64,000 nt of DNA from Halorubrum salinarum (GTDB taxonomy: Archaea; Halobacteriota; Halobacteria; Halobacteriales; Haloferacaceae): positions 186,001 through 250,000 of the forward strand of contig NZ_CP053941.1 of assembly GCF_013267195.1 (NCBI RefSeq). Direction: 5' to 3'. Positions within the stretch are counted from its first letter, which is position 1. Every line of letters begins with the position of its first letter. Positions 1 through 7,939 of the stretch are shown here, in pieces. Made by a program: the position numbers and the translations under genes. A model generated the notes under the pieces. That model did not search any database and was not told the origin of the DNA. It saw only the letters and a program-made list of their open reading frames with translations.

Positions 1-311
1 TCATGGACTTCACCGGACAGGACGAGGTGACCGTCCAGGTCGGCGCCGGGGACGTCGGGTTCGCCTTCTCGCCGGCGGCGATCCGCATCGACTCCAGCAC
101 GACCGTCGTCTGGGAGTGGACCGGGACCGGCGGGGCGCACAACGTCGCCTCCGTGGAGGCGTCCGAGTCCGACTTCAACAGCGGTGACGCGGTCTCCGAG
201 GAGGGGACCACGTTCGAGCAGTCGTTCGACAACACCGGGATCCAGCTGTACCAGTGTACGCCTCACCAGGCGAACGGGATGCTCGGCGCGATCGAAGTCG
301 TCGAAGCCTGA
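1..311 (+). CDS. Halocyanin (blue copper protein), 5' end missing
   Basis: Small cupredoxin electron carrier of haloarchaea, expected on the outer face of the membrane, passing electrons to a terminal oxidase. The frame is open to the window edge, so the ATG at 3 is probably internal and the export signal lies upstream. Counting from that ATG, all four type-1 copper ligands are visible: His46 (GGAHN), Cys85 (YQCTPH), His88 and Met93. Oxidase subunit IV lies at 1062 and subunits I/III and II at 8448-11719, so feeding that oxidase is a reasonable inference from context, not something shown by the sequence. Confidence 0.9.
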   Translation, partial: MDFTGQDEVTVQVGAGDVGFAFSPAAIRIDSSTTVVWEWTGTGGAHNVASVEASESDFNSGDAVSEEGTTFEQSFDNTGIQLYQCTPHQANGMLGAIEVVEA

Positions 312-366
312 GCCGGTCCCGACCGGCGGTCCGACGGAACGCTATTTTTCGGCGGCGGAACGGCGC

Positions 367-969
367 TCACGAGAGGAACGACCAGCGGACGTCGACGATC
401 CGGTCGTGCTCGCTGGTGACCGTCGGCCGCGCGAGGTGGTCGTTGGCGTTGGCGCCGACCTCGGCGAGCCGCGACAGCGCCTCTTCGAGCGTCCGATCTG
501 AGCGCCGCACGGCGGCGTCTCGCTCGTAGGGCGCGTCGATCGGGTTCGCCCGAGAGTTCGAGATCGCGATCGCGTCAGTGAGGTCGCCGCCGATCGCGTG
601 CGGCGGCTGGTGGAAGTGCCAGTCGCCGACCGTGAGGAACAGCCACACGTCGCCGTTGATGGCGTGGTACTCGCCGGTGACCTCGTCGGCGTCGTACGCG
701 ACCACGCGGGAGAGCACGGCGGTCTTGAGCCGGTAGAGGGCGTCCTTGCGGGCCGAGCGGACGTTGCTCTCAGTGACGTCGCCGCGCTCGTAGGCCGCGG
801 TGGCCTCGTCGGCGAACTGCTTCGCGACCTTGTTGACGACGTACAGCGATTCGAGCAGGTCGTCCGTCGGTTCCAGCGGAGTCACGGGAGCACCGGTCGT
901 GTCTGCGACCGACCGCAGGTCCGGCCGTCGCGCGGATAGGCGTTTCGGGATCCGGAACGCCGGCGCCAT
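367..969 (-). CDS. Conserved-looking hypothetical protein, 200 aa
   Basis: I do not recognise the family. The product is soluble-looking, with no signal peptide or membrane segment. A helical, charged first half is followed by a central stretch with Trp and several His (GDWHFHQPPHA near residues 115-126). The first 28 residues are Arg/Pro-rich and unlike the rest; a GTG at 885 (Val29, just before TPLEPTDDLLESL) is a plausible later start. It converges on the halocyanin gene and is divergent from the oxidase subunit IV gene. Confidence 0.7.
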   Translation of the reverse strand: MAPAFRIPKRLSARRPDLRSVADTTGAPVTPLEPTDDLLESLYVVNKVAKQFADEATAAYERGDVTESNVRSARKDALYRLKTAVLSRVVAYDADEVTGEYHAINGDVWLFLTVGDWHFHQPPHAIGGDLTDAIAISNSRANPIDAPYERDAAVRRSDRTLEEALSRLAEVGANANDHLARPTVTSEHDRIVDVRWSFLS

Positions 970-1061
970 CCCTCGGGCGCCACCGCGGACTCGCTCAGCG
1001 TCGAGGTCGGGGGACCCCGGATGGTTAATTCTTTAAGCGCAGGGACGAAGAGAGGCGTAAG

Positions 1062-1337
1062 ATGGCGCACGACTCCGTGAAACTGTATTCGGCAATATAC
1101 GTCGCCCTCCTCGTCGCGGCGACGCTGAACTTCGCGCTCTTCGAGACGTCGTTCATCGAGTTCTCGTACACGACGGCGATCGCCGGGACGCTGGTGATCG
1201 CGACGGTCAAGACGCTGCTCATCGTCGCGTACTTCCAGCACCTCCGGTGGGAGAACCGCTCGCTGACCTACCTGATGGGCCTCGCGCTCGCGCTCACCAT
1301 GCTGCTGATGGCGGCCGCGACGTACTCCATCTCGTAA
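1062..1337 (+). CDS. coxD: Cytochrome c oxidase subunit IV (prokaryotic type)
   Basis: A 91-residue membrane protein with three hydrophobic helices (about residues 8-27, 37-58 and 68-89) and the FQHLRWENR loop between helices 2 and 3, typical of the prokaryotic subunit IV family. This accessory subunit stabilises the aa3-type heme-copper oxidase in the cytoplasmic membrane. A TATA-like TTCTTTAAG about 30 bases before the ATG suggests a near-leaderless transcript. It is monocistronic here and 7 kb from the coxB-coxAC operon, with the halocyanin gene on its other side. Confidence 0.88.
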   Translation: MAHDSVKLYSAIYVALLVAATLNFALFETSFIEFSYTTAIAGTLVIATVKTLLIVAYFQHLRWENRSLTYLMGLALALTMLLMAAATYSIS

Positions 1338-1436
1338 CGACCCCGCGACGGCCGCGGACCCTCCTCCCGGATCTCCTCTCGACCCTCCCGCTTTCCGTGG
1401 AGCGACGCCTCCATCCCCGTTGCCGCCGCCTGTTAT

Positions 1437-1448
1437 TACCAAGTGGTA
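1437..1448. promoter_or_regulatory. Palindrome TACC-AAGT-GGTA upstream of tenA
   Basis: Inverted repeat TACCAAGTGGTA. It sits just upstream of a TTATAA box at 1456-1461, which is about 30 bases before the TenA start at 1491. The same TACC-N4-GGTA pattern occurs at 3701-3712 and 3800-3811, in the two promoters flanking the regulator gene. Its position on the upstream side of the TATA box would suit either activation or interference with TFB binding. Confidence 0.6.
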
Positions 1449-1490
1449 TTAGTTAGTTATAACACGGTCCGAAACGGACCTTCGGGCGAG

Positions 1491-2150
1491 ATGGCGTTCA
1501 GCGACCGACTCCTCGAGGCCGGATCGGACATCTGGGACGCACAGAAGGAGCACCCGTTCGTCGTCGAACTGGCGGACGGGGAACTGGACGAGGCGGCGTT
1601 CAGACACTGGGTGAGACAGGACTACCGCTACCTGCTCGACTACGCGCGCGTCTTCGCGATCGCGGGGACGAAGGCGGACGACGAGGAGACGACTCGACGG
1701 CTGACGGCCACCGCGCACGCCACGCTCGACGACGAGATGGACCTCCACCGCTCGTTCGCCGCCGACTACGGACTCTCGGCCGCGGACCTGGAGGCGGTCG
1801 AGAAGGCGCCGACCTGCGCGGCCTACACCGACTTCCTCGTCCGGACGGCCCACGAGGGGTCGATCGCGGAGATCGTCGCCGCCGTGTACCCGTGCGGACA
1901 GGGCTACCTCGACGTCGCCGACCACATGGCCGACCGCGCGACCGAGGAGCACCGCTACACCCCGTTCATCGAGAAGTACACGAGCGACGCCTTCCGCGAG
2001 ACGGTCGCCTGGATGCGCGACCTCGTGGACCGGCACGCCGAGGCGTACCCCGGCGAGCGCGACGCGATGCGGGCGGCGTTCCTGCGGAGCGCCCGGCTCG
2101 AACACGCGTTCTGGGAGATGTGTTACACCGAAGAGGAGTGGCGCGTCTGA
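1491..2150 (+). CDS. tenA: TenA family protein (thiaminase II-like aminohydrolase)
   Basis: All-helical TenA/THI-4 fold, 219 aa. Family members deaminate aminopyrimidines in thiamine salvage. Cys135 in YPCGQGY matches the catalytic Cys of Bacillus TenA in both motif and position; Asp44 (RQDYRYLLDY) and Glu in LEHAFWEMCY are also in place. The ATG at 1491 is chosen because it follows a TTATAA box at 1456-1461 by about 30 bases and begins with the conserved MAFSDRLLEAG. There is no thiamine gene nearby. Instead the promoter shares a palindrome with the aldehyde dehydrogenase and regulator at 2206-4786, so the physiological substrate is open. Confidence 0.85.
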   Translation: MAFSDRLLEAGSDIWDAQKEHPFVVELADGELDEAAFRHWVRQDYRYLLDYARVFAIAGTKADDEETTRRLTATAHATLDDEMDLHRSFAADYGLSAADLEAVEKAPTCAAYTDFLVRTAHEGSIAEIVAAVYPCGQGYLDVADHMADRATEEHRYTPFIEKYTSDAFRETVAWMRDLVDRHAEAYPGERDAMRAAFLRSARLEHAFWEMCYTEEEWRV

Positions 2151-2205
2151 CGCGGCGTGTCGACGGAGCGCGCCGGTCAGCGGCCGCGCCGACGGCGTGG
2201 TCGCC

Positions 2206-3693
2206 TCAGAACGGGTACTCGCGCGGCTCGTGCTGGATCGAGATCCACTTCGTCTCGGTGATCTCCGAGAGGAACGCGTCGCTGTTGTAGTGGCCGACGC
2301 CGGACGCGCCGATCCCGCTGAACGGGACGTGCGCCTCGTCGTTGATCGGCTGGTCGTTGATGTGGACGTTGCCGGTCTCCATGCGGTCGGCGATCTCCTT
2401 CGCCGTGGCGAGGTCGCCGGAGTGGACCGCGCCGGAGAGCCCGTACTCGGTGTCGTTGGCGATCGCCACCGCCTCGTCCACGTCGGAGAACGGGATCACC
2501 GGGGCGATGGGGCCGAAGTGCTCGTTCGCCGCCGCGGGCATGTCGTTCGTGACGCCCGAGAGGACGGTCGGCGCGACGACCAGCGAGTCGTCGACGCCGT
2601 CGACATCGACCGTGCGGCCGCCCGTCTCCAGCGTCGCGCCGGCCTCGACCGTCTCGTCGACGTACTCCAGCATCTCGTCGCGCTGCGACTCGTCGATGAT
2701 CGGGCCGACGATCGTCTCGGGGTCGTGGACGCTCCCGGTCGGCAGCGACTCGGCGCGGTCGACGAGGCCCGCGACGTACTCGTCGTAGATGTCCTCGTGG
2801 ACGACGTGGCGGTTGATCGAGATACACACCTGTCCCTGGTGGACGAAGGAGCCGAACGCGGCGGCGTCGAGCGCGCGGTCGATGTCGGCGTCCGCGGTGA
2901 CGACGTGCGCGTTGTTGCCGCCGAGCTCCATCGCCGGGACGGCGAGGTTCTCGCCGGCGAGGCTCGCGACGTGCTGGCCGACCTCCGTCGAGCCGGTGAA
3001 CGCGACCACGTCGCTCTCGGGGTGGCTCGCGACGCGGTCCCCGATCTCGGAGCCGCGACCGGTGACGACGTTGAGGACGCCGTCGGGGAGGTCGGTCTCC
3101 TCGAACAGCTTCGCGAACAGCAGCCCCCCGGTGATCGGCGAGTTCGTCGAGGGCTTCAGCACGACCGCGTTCCCGGCCGCGATGGCGGGCGCGACCGCCC
3201 GCATCGAGAGGTTCAGCGGGAAGTTCCACGGCGAGATCACCGTGACGACGCCCTTCGGGCCGACCTGGAGCTGGTTCTCCTTGCCGGGGATGTTGGAGGC
3301 GGCGTGCTCGCCCTTCATCCGGCGCGGGAGCGTCGCGGCCTCGCCCGCGTGGTCGCCCGCGATCTGGATCGAGGTCTCGCCCATGATCGCCGAGCCGCCG
3401 ACCTCGTACTCCAGCAGCTCGATGATCTCGTCGGCGTGGGCGTCGAGCGCCTCGTGGAACTGCTCGATCACCGCCTGGCGGCGCGCGGGCGGCTGCGCGC
3501 CCCACGACGCCTGCGCCTCGGCGGCGGCCTCGTAGGCCGCGTCCACGTCCGCCTCGGTCCCCGAGGCCACCTCGGTCACCGTCTCGCGCGTCGAGGGGTC
3601 CTCGACGGCGATGGTCTCGCCGCGCTCGCCGGTCCGCCACTCGCCGTCGACGTAGATCCGGTCCCAGTCCGCGTCGATCGATAGGTCGCTCAT
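2206..3693 (-). CDS. NAD(P)-dependent aldehyde dehydrogenase
   Basis: Full-length ALDH superfamily enzyme (495 aa) oxidising an aldehyde to its acid. The NAD-binding motif SPWNFP is near residue 154, the general base lies in MELGGNN, and the catalytic Cys in HQGQVCISINR near 290. HFGPIAP and the C-terminal GIGASGVGHY are also present. Overall it most resembles the benzaldehyde/vanillin dehydrogenase branch, but the substrate is unknown. It is divergent from the regulator at 3827. The palindrome at 3701-3712 lies between a TATA-like CTTTTTG and the ATG, as expected for a repressor site. Confidence 0.92.
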   Translation of the reverse strand: MSDLSIDADWDRIYVDGEWRTGERGETIAVEDPSTRETVTEVASGTEADVDAAYEAAAEAQASWGAQPPARRQAVIEQFHEALDAHADEIIELLEYEVGGSAIMGETSIQIAGDHAGEAATLPRRMKGEHAASNIPGKENQLQVGPKGVVTVISPWNFPLNLSMRAVAPAIAAGNAVVLKPSTNSPITGGLLFAKLFEETDLPDGVLNVVTGRGSEIGDRVASHPESDVVAFTGSTEVGQHVASLAGENLAVPAMELGGNNAHVVTADADIDRALDAAAFGSFVHQGQVCISINRHVVHEDIYDEYVAGLVDRAESLPTGSVHDPETIVGPIIDESQRDEMLEYVDETVEAGATLETGGRTVDVDGVDDSLVVAPTVLSGVTNDMPAAANEHFGPIAPVIPFSDVDEAVAIANDTEYGLSGAVHSGDLATAKEIADRMETGNVHINDQPINDEAHVPFSGIGASGVGHYNSDAFLSEITETKWISIQHEPREYPF

Positions 3694-3700
3694 TGCGTTT

Positions 3701-3712
3701 TACCAAATGGTA
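3701..3712. promoter_or_regulatory. Palindrome TACC-AAAT-GGTA at the aldehyde dehydrogenase start
   Basis: Perfect inverted repeat TACCAAATGGTA, 8 bases upstream of the aldehyde dehydrogenase ATG on the minus strand. The TATA-like CTTTTTG at about 3719-3726 is farther upstream, so a protein bound here would cover the transcription start. It shares the TACC-N4-GGTA pattern with 1437-1448 and 3800-3811. Confidence 0.7.
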
Positions 3713-3797
3713 GAAACAGCAAAAAGGGGAGAGATAGCGGAGATGCCCGCCGGATCGGTCGGGCGGGCGTCGCCGCGTTCCGTCGGCTCCAACAGAC

Positions 3798-3813
3798 TTT
3801 ACCTTCTGGTAAA
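3798..3813. promoter_or_regulatory. Palindrome TTTACC-TTCT-GGTAAA at the regulator promoter
   Basis: Inverted repeat with 6-base arms whose core is TACC-N4-GGTA. It lies 14-29 bases before the ATG at 3827, at the place where the TATA box of a leaderless gene should be, so binding would block TBP access. This suggests autorepression by the product of the gene at 3827. Confidence 0.65.
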
Positions 3814-3826
3814 CGAGGGAAGATGT

Positions 3827-4786
3827 ATGAGTCAGTTCGACCGGTCCGGCGGCGTCGCCCCCGACGGCGAGCGCGCGGACCGCATCGAGGGGGCCGACCC
3901 CGCCGCGGCCCCGCGGACCGAGTCGCGGATCCCGCCCGCCGAGGTATTCGCGGTCCTCGGCAACGAGACGCGGGTCGAGACGCTCCACGCGCTGCTCGAC
4001 CTCGGCGGGGACGAGTCGCCGGTGAGCTTCTCCGAGCTGTTCGAGCGGGTCGACGCGACGGACAGCGCGAACTTCAGCTACCACCTCGACCAGCTCACCG
4101 GTCACTTCGTCCGGCGGCGCGACGACGGCTACGAGTTCCGCGCGCCCGGGCGGAAGGTGGTGAGCGCCATCTTCACCGGCACCCTCACGGAGCGGGCGCA
4201 GTTGGGCTTCTTCCCGGCGGACGGCTCGTGTCACGCCTGCGGCGGCGACCTCCACGCCTGGTACGTCGACGACACGCTCTCCATCGGCTGCGTCGACTGC
4301 GGCGCGATCCAGGTGAGCTACCCGTTCCCGGCGGGCGCGCTCGACGGCCGGTCGACCGACGACCTGCTGGACGCGTTCCACCACTACGTCCGCCACCACT
4401 ACTGTCTGGCCGCCGACGGCGTCTGCCCGGAGTGTGCCGGCACGGTCGAGACCGACCTCGTGCGGACGCCCGACGAAGCGGACCAGGCCGTCGCGGTCGA
4501 ACACGCCTGCCGGCGCTGTAGCTACGACCTCCGGTCGACGGTCGGGCTCCTGCTGCTCGACGACGCCGACGTGCTCCGGTTCCACGCGGACCGCGGCGTC
4601 GACCTGAGTTCGGCGCCGTTCTGGACGTTCGACTGGTGCGTGAGCGACGCCGCGACGACGGTCGTCTCGGAGGAGCCGCTCCGCGTTCGCGTGACGGTCG
4701 CCTGCGGGGGCGACGAGATGCGCGTGGGCGTCGACGAGACCGGGACGGTCGTCGAGACCGACGGGCCCGAGTTCGACGCGGTTTAG
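3827..4786 (+). CDS. ArsR-like winged-helix regulator with zinc-ribbon C-terminal part
   Basis: 319 aa. Residues about 35-115 form an ArsR-type winged helix (PPAEVFAVLGNETRVETLHALL; NFSYHLDQL recognition helix). It is followed by two zinc-ribbon-like segments, CHACGGDLHAWYVDD-CVDCG and CPECAG-CRRCS, and a C-terminal domain that may bind a ligand. This layout is common in haloarchaea. The ATG at 3827 is preferred over an upstream in-frame codon because the promoter palindrome lies 14-29 bases before it. It is divergent from the aldehyde dehydrogenase and is the obvious candidate for the TACC-N4-GGTA binding protein. The ligand is unknown. Confidence 0.85.
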   Translation: MSQFDRSGGVAPDGERADRIEGADPAAAPRTESRIPPAEVFAVLGNETRVETLHALLDLGGDESPVSFSELFERVDATDSANFSYHLDQLTGHFVRRRDDGYEFRAPGRKVVSAIFTGTLTERAQLGFFPADGSCHACGGDLHAWYVDDTLSIGCVDCGAIQVSYPFPAGALDGRSTDDLLDAFHHYVRHHYCLAADGVCPECAGTVETDLVRTPDEADQAVAVEHACRRCSYDLRSTVGLLLLDDADVLRFHADRGVDLSSAPFWTFDWCVSDAATTVVSEEPLRVRVTVACGGDEMRVGVDETGTVVETDGPEFDAV

Positions 4787-4920
4787 CCGCCGGACGACCC
4801 CGCGGCTGGGCGGTTATTCGAAAGGAAGACAAGAGAGAGCGGACCGCCGCGAGTGCCCACAGCCTCGCTCCGTCGCCGGCGGCCCGGGCGCCCGGAGCGG
4901 AAACCGGCGCGTCGAGCGCG

Positions 4921-5520
4921 TTACTCGAACAGCTCGACGGCCTGCTCGTAGCGGTGAGAGGGCTCGTTCCAGTCGACGACCTCGAAGAAGTTGTCGACGA
5001 ACTCGCCGCGGGCCGGGCCGTAGTCGTGGTAGTAGGAGTGCTCCCAGACGTCCAGCGCGAGGATCGGATGGCCGCCCCAGATCGCGCCCTGGTCGTGCTT
5101 GTCGACCACGACGTTGCGGAGCTGGTTCGAGAACGTGTCGTACACTAAGAGCGCCCAGCCGCTGGCCGCGGAGGCCGCCGCCTCGAACTCGCCCTTCCAG
5201 GCCTCGTACGAGCCGAAGTCCTCCTCGATGCGGTCGGCCAGCTCACCCTCGGGCTCGTCGCCGCCCGCCGGCGACATGTTCTGCCAGAACAGGTCGTGGA
5301 GGATGTGGCCCGAAGAGTTGTGGGTCACGTTGCGGATGGCTCCGCCGGACGACGAGAAGTCGCCGGCCTCGCGGTTCGCTTCGAGCGTCTCTTCGGCGGC
5401 GTTCCAGCTGTTGACGTACCCTTGATGGTGGGTGTCGTGGTGCCATTCGAGCACCTGCTCGGAGATGTGCGGTTCCAGCGCGTCGTACTCGTACGGCAGC
5501 GGATCGAGTTCGTAGCTCAT
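4921..5520 (-). CDS. sod: Superoxide dismutase, Mn/Fe family (probably Mn)
   Basis: 199 aa, standard length. Converts superoxide to oxygen and hydrogen peroxide in the cytoplasm. Metal ligands are His27 (WHHDTHH), His75 (LHDLFW), Asp157 and His161 (LDVWEHSYYHDYG). Gln144 in KHDQGAIWGG occupies the place of the outer-sphere Gln of Mn enzymes, favouring Mn over Fe. Upstream lies a 366-base gap with an inverted repeat and an AT-rich island (see 5521-5886). Placement among respiratory genes fits its role. Confidence 0.97.
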   Translation of the reverse strand: MSYELDPLPYEYDALEPHISEQVLEWHHDTHHQGYVNSWNAAEETLEANREAGDFSSSGGAIRNVTHNSSGHILHDLFWQNMSPAGGDEPEGELADRIEEDFGSYEAWKGEFEAAASAASGWALLVYDTFSNQLRNVVVDKHDQGAIWGGHPILALDVWEHSYYHDYGPARGEFVDNFFEVVDWNEPSHRYEQAVELFE

Positions 5521-5886
5521 GCGTTCACACGTACTCGCGGCACGGGTAAGAAGATTCTCTGTAGCGCATTCCAGTAAATCACCTGTTATTTCTGAACGCA
5601 GGTGAAATCCCCTAAAACAGCACTCAGATCCGATTATAAAAGAATACTATATCGGGGTTGAACGATTCGGGGTTCCGTAATCGTGATGCGTACCATCTCT
5701 GATCAAGGCGAGGTGCCGTGACCGCCTCCGCGTCGAGCGCGAGCAGGGCGGCGCGGGTGCGGTAATAACCGATCCGGCAGGGGCGACTCGTTCGGTCGCC
5801 GCGGCGCGCGCGACGGTGGCAGGGATCCGTTGCGTGCGACGGAAATCCCGACCGAGTTTTTAGTAGTCGGGGTGGTATCTACACCC
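5521..5886. promoter_or_regulatory. Intergenic promoter region between sod and the GNAT gene
   Basis: 366 bases without a recognisable gene. It contains an inverted repeat TCACCTG-N13-CAGGTGA (5579-5585 and 5599-5605). An AT-rich island at 5633-5653 has TATA-like boxes on both strands (TATAAAAG forward, GATATAGTATTC reverse). If the reverse box is used for sod, the inverted repeat falls in a roughly 100-base leader. The forward box has no convincing gene, as the first ATG at 5686 opens only ten codons. The GNAT gene has its own TATA-like TTTTTAGTAG at about 5857. Confidence 0.5.
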
Positions 5887-6636
5887 ATGGACCTACGCGA
5901 AGCAACCGCCGCAGACGTCGACGCGGTCCGGTCGGTCGCCCGCGAGTCGCTCGTGGCGTCGTACGGGCACGCCGTCGACGAGGCGCTGTTGGACGAGGCC
6001 GTCGAGGAGTGGTACGACGCCGGGGACCTCGGCGACGACGTGGAGGACGACGACGCGGTGTTCCCGGTCGCCGTGGTTGACGGGGTCGTCGTCGGGTTCG
6101 CGGAGAGCTACGTCGTCGGCCGCCGCGAGCGCGTCGGCGAGATAGACTGGCTCCACGTCCACCCCGACCACCGGGGCTCGGGCATCGGCTCGGCGCTGTT
6201 AGAGCGGGTCGAGTCGGCGCTCCGCTCGGCCGACGTCGACCGCATCGAGGCGCGCGTCCTCGCCGACAACGAGGCGGGCACCGAGTTCTACGAGCGCGAG
6301 GGGTACGAGCTCGCCGGCGAGCGCGAGGTGGACATCGGCGGCGAGCTGTTCGCGGAACGGGAGTTCCGGAAGCAGGTCGGGCGGCTCAGGGGCATCTCCG
6401 AGGCGACGTACCAGACCGAGGACGGGGAGACCGTCCACGTCGCGTTCGACGAGAGCGACCGCGGCTCGCAGGCGCCGTTCTACGTCGCGTACGTCGACCC
6501 GGACCACGAGCGCCGCTACGGCTACCTCTGTGGCAACTGCGAGGGGACGGACGTCGCCATCGACACGATGGACCGGATGGAGTGCCGCGACTGCGGGAAC
6601 CGGCGGAAGCCCGCGCGGTGGGACGCGGCGTACTGA
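5887..6636 (+). CDS. GNAT acetyltransferase fused to a DUF5816 zinc-ribbon domain
   Basis: 249 aa. Residues 1-160 are a GNAT N-acetyltransferase: beta-4 VDWLHV-like strand (IDWLHVHPDHRGSGIGSALLERV), with the acetyl-CoA pyrophosphate loop RGSGIGSA. Residues about 165-249 are a haloarchaeal DUF5816-type module with two CxxC pairs (CGNCEGTD and CRDCGNRRKP) that probably bind zinc. The start at 5887 follows a TATA-like TTTTTAGTAG by about 30 bases and begins MDLREAT, typical of this family; the upstream in-frame extension is unlike protein. The substrate is unknown. Confidence 0.88.
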   Translation: MDLREATAADVDAVRSVARESLVASYGHAVDEALLDEAVEEWYDAGDLGDDVEDDDAVFPVAVVDGVVVGFAESYVVGRRERVGEIDWLHVHPDHRGSGIGSALLERVESALRSADVDRIEARVLADNEAGTEFYEREGYELAGEREVDIGGELFAEREFRKQVGRLRGISEATYQTEDGETVHVAFDESDRGSQAPFYVAYVDPDHERRYGYLCGNCEGTDVAIDTMDRMECRDCGNRRKPARWDAAY

Positions 6637-6665
6637 CGGGTCGCCGACGGAACGGCGCGACCGGC

Positions 6666-7658
6666 TCAGAGCGTCTCCTTCACGCCGATGACGCGCTCCT
6701 CGGCCTCGCGGCCGGGGTCCCACTCGCTCCCGTCCCGGTCCGACTCGCGGTGCTCTTCGACGGTCCGCGCCATCGCCTCGTCGACCGGCGTCGACTCCCA
6801 GCCCAGGTCGGCGAGCGCGCGGGTGTCGAGCAGGTGCGGGTACTCGCGGTAGAGGGTGAACTCCTCGGGGTCGAGGCCGCCGGCCGCCAGCGCGTCCGCG
6901 CTCGCGGGGACGATATCGACCTCGGTGTCCGCCGCGTCGGCGATAGTCTCCAGCGTCTCCCGCAGCGTGAGCGCCCGTCGGTCGCCGACGTTGTACGCCG
7001 TGCCCGGCTCGCCGCGCTCGGCGACGATCCGCAGCGCGCTCGCGACGTCCTCGACGTACGCCCGGTGCCAGAGGTTCTGCCCGTCCCCGGGGACGACGAC
7101 GCGGTCGTGGGTGAGCACGCGGTCGATCCAGTAGTCGAGCCGCTCGGTGTAGTCGTACGGGCCGTAGACGATGCACGGGCGGACGGCCATCGCGTTGACG
7201 CCCGCCTCGGCGGCCGCGAACACCTCGCGGTCACCCTCGGCCTTCCGGTTGCCGTACGTCTCGTGGTCGTCGTCGACCGCCTGCGCGTCGGTACACGGCT
7301 CCAGCGGCGTTTCGCCCTCGCGCTTGGGAATCTCCTCGGCGGCGTAGCTGGAGCCCGACGAGATGTAGACGTAGCCGTCGACGTCGGCGAACACGTCGGT
7401 CGCGGTCGCCACGTCTGCCGGGTGGTACGCGACGCAGTCGATCACGACGTCCGGTTCGACCGACAGCTTCGCGGCCCGGAGCGCGGTCTCGTCTTTCCGG
7501 TCGCCCTCGACGTGGGTCACCCGGTCGTCGTCCGCGAAGGGGTTCTCGTGGTTCCCGCGGTTGAATATCGCGACCTCGTAGTCGTGCGCGAGCAGCTCCG
7601 CGACGGTGTGTCGGCCGATGAACCGCGTGCCGCCGACGACGAGCGCCGTGTCTGTCAT
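6666..7658 (-). CDS. NAD-dependent epimerase/dehydratase (extended SDR)
   Basis: 330-residue extended short-chain dehydrogenase/reductase. The N-terminal Rossmann motif GGTRFIG (residues 9-15) binds NAD(P), and the YGNRK segment supplies the Tyr-x-x-x-Lys pair, followed by RPCIVYGPYDY. Such proteins act on nucleotide sugars or, in the CSP41 branch, bind RNA; the sequence alone does not decide. It converges with the GNAT gene and is upstream-adjacent to a 47-residue membrane protein gene on the same strand. Confidence 0.88.
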   Translation of the reverse strand: MTDTALVVGGTRFIGRHTVAELLAHDYEVAIFNRGNHENPFADDDRVTHVEGDRKDETALRAAKLSVEPDVVIDCVAYHPADVATATDVFADVDGYVYISSGSSYAAEEIPKREGETPLEPCTDAQAVDDDHETYGNRKAEGDREVFAAAEAGVNAMAVRPCIVYGPYDYTERLDYWIDRVLTHDRVVVPGDGQNLWHRAYVEDVASALRIVAERGEPGTAYNVGDRRALTLRETLETIADAADTEVDIVPASADALAAGGLDPEEFTLYREYPHLLDTRALADLGWESTPVDEAMARTVEEHRESDRDGSEWDPGREAEERVIGVKETL

Positions 7659-7718
7659 ACCTGGGATCGGACGAGCGACGTGAAAAGCGTGGCCGAACCG
7701 GAATTCGAACCGTCCGGC

Positions 7719-7862
7719 TCAGTCGCCGTCGCCGCGGGGGCCGTCGCCGCGCCACCGGCGGTAGAGGAGGTACGCGACGCCGAGGCCGATCCCCCAGGTG
7801 CCGACGCCGAACACCGCGAACGCGGCCCCGTAGAGGAACTCGCCGAGCGGAACGCCGAACAT
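7719..7862 (-). CDS. Small one-helix membrane protein, 47 aa
   Basis: A single hydrophobic helix (GEFLYGAAFAVFGVGTWGIGLGVAYLLYRRW, with flanking charges) and a short Gly/Asp-rich tail. The start at 7862 is chosen because a TATA-like GTTTATG lies about 28 bases upstream, and the longer in-frame extension is Arg/Pro-rich and unlike haloarchaeal protein. It is divergent from the zinc-ribbon membrane gene at 7940. No family recognised. Confidence 0.6.
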   Translation of the reverse strand: MFGVPLGEFLYGAAFAVFGVGTWGIGLGVAYLLYRRWRGDGPRGDGD

Positions 7863-7939
7863 ACCGGAGTTCGGCGCGTCCGCCACATAAACGCTCCGAG
7901 AGAGGTAGGTTCTCGGGGCGGGAGGTCGTACGGGCGGCC

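Noticed and set aside
2177-4585. Very long open frame antisense to the aldehyde dehydrogenase and regulator
   Set aside because: Arg/Pro-rich translation with no motif, lying opposite two well-supported genes; a by-product of GC-rich third positions.
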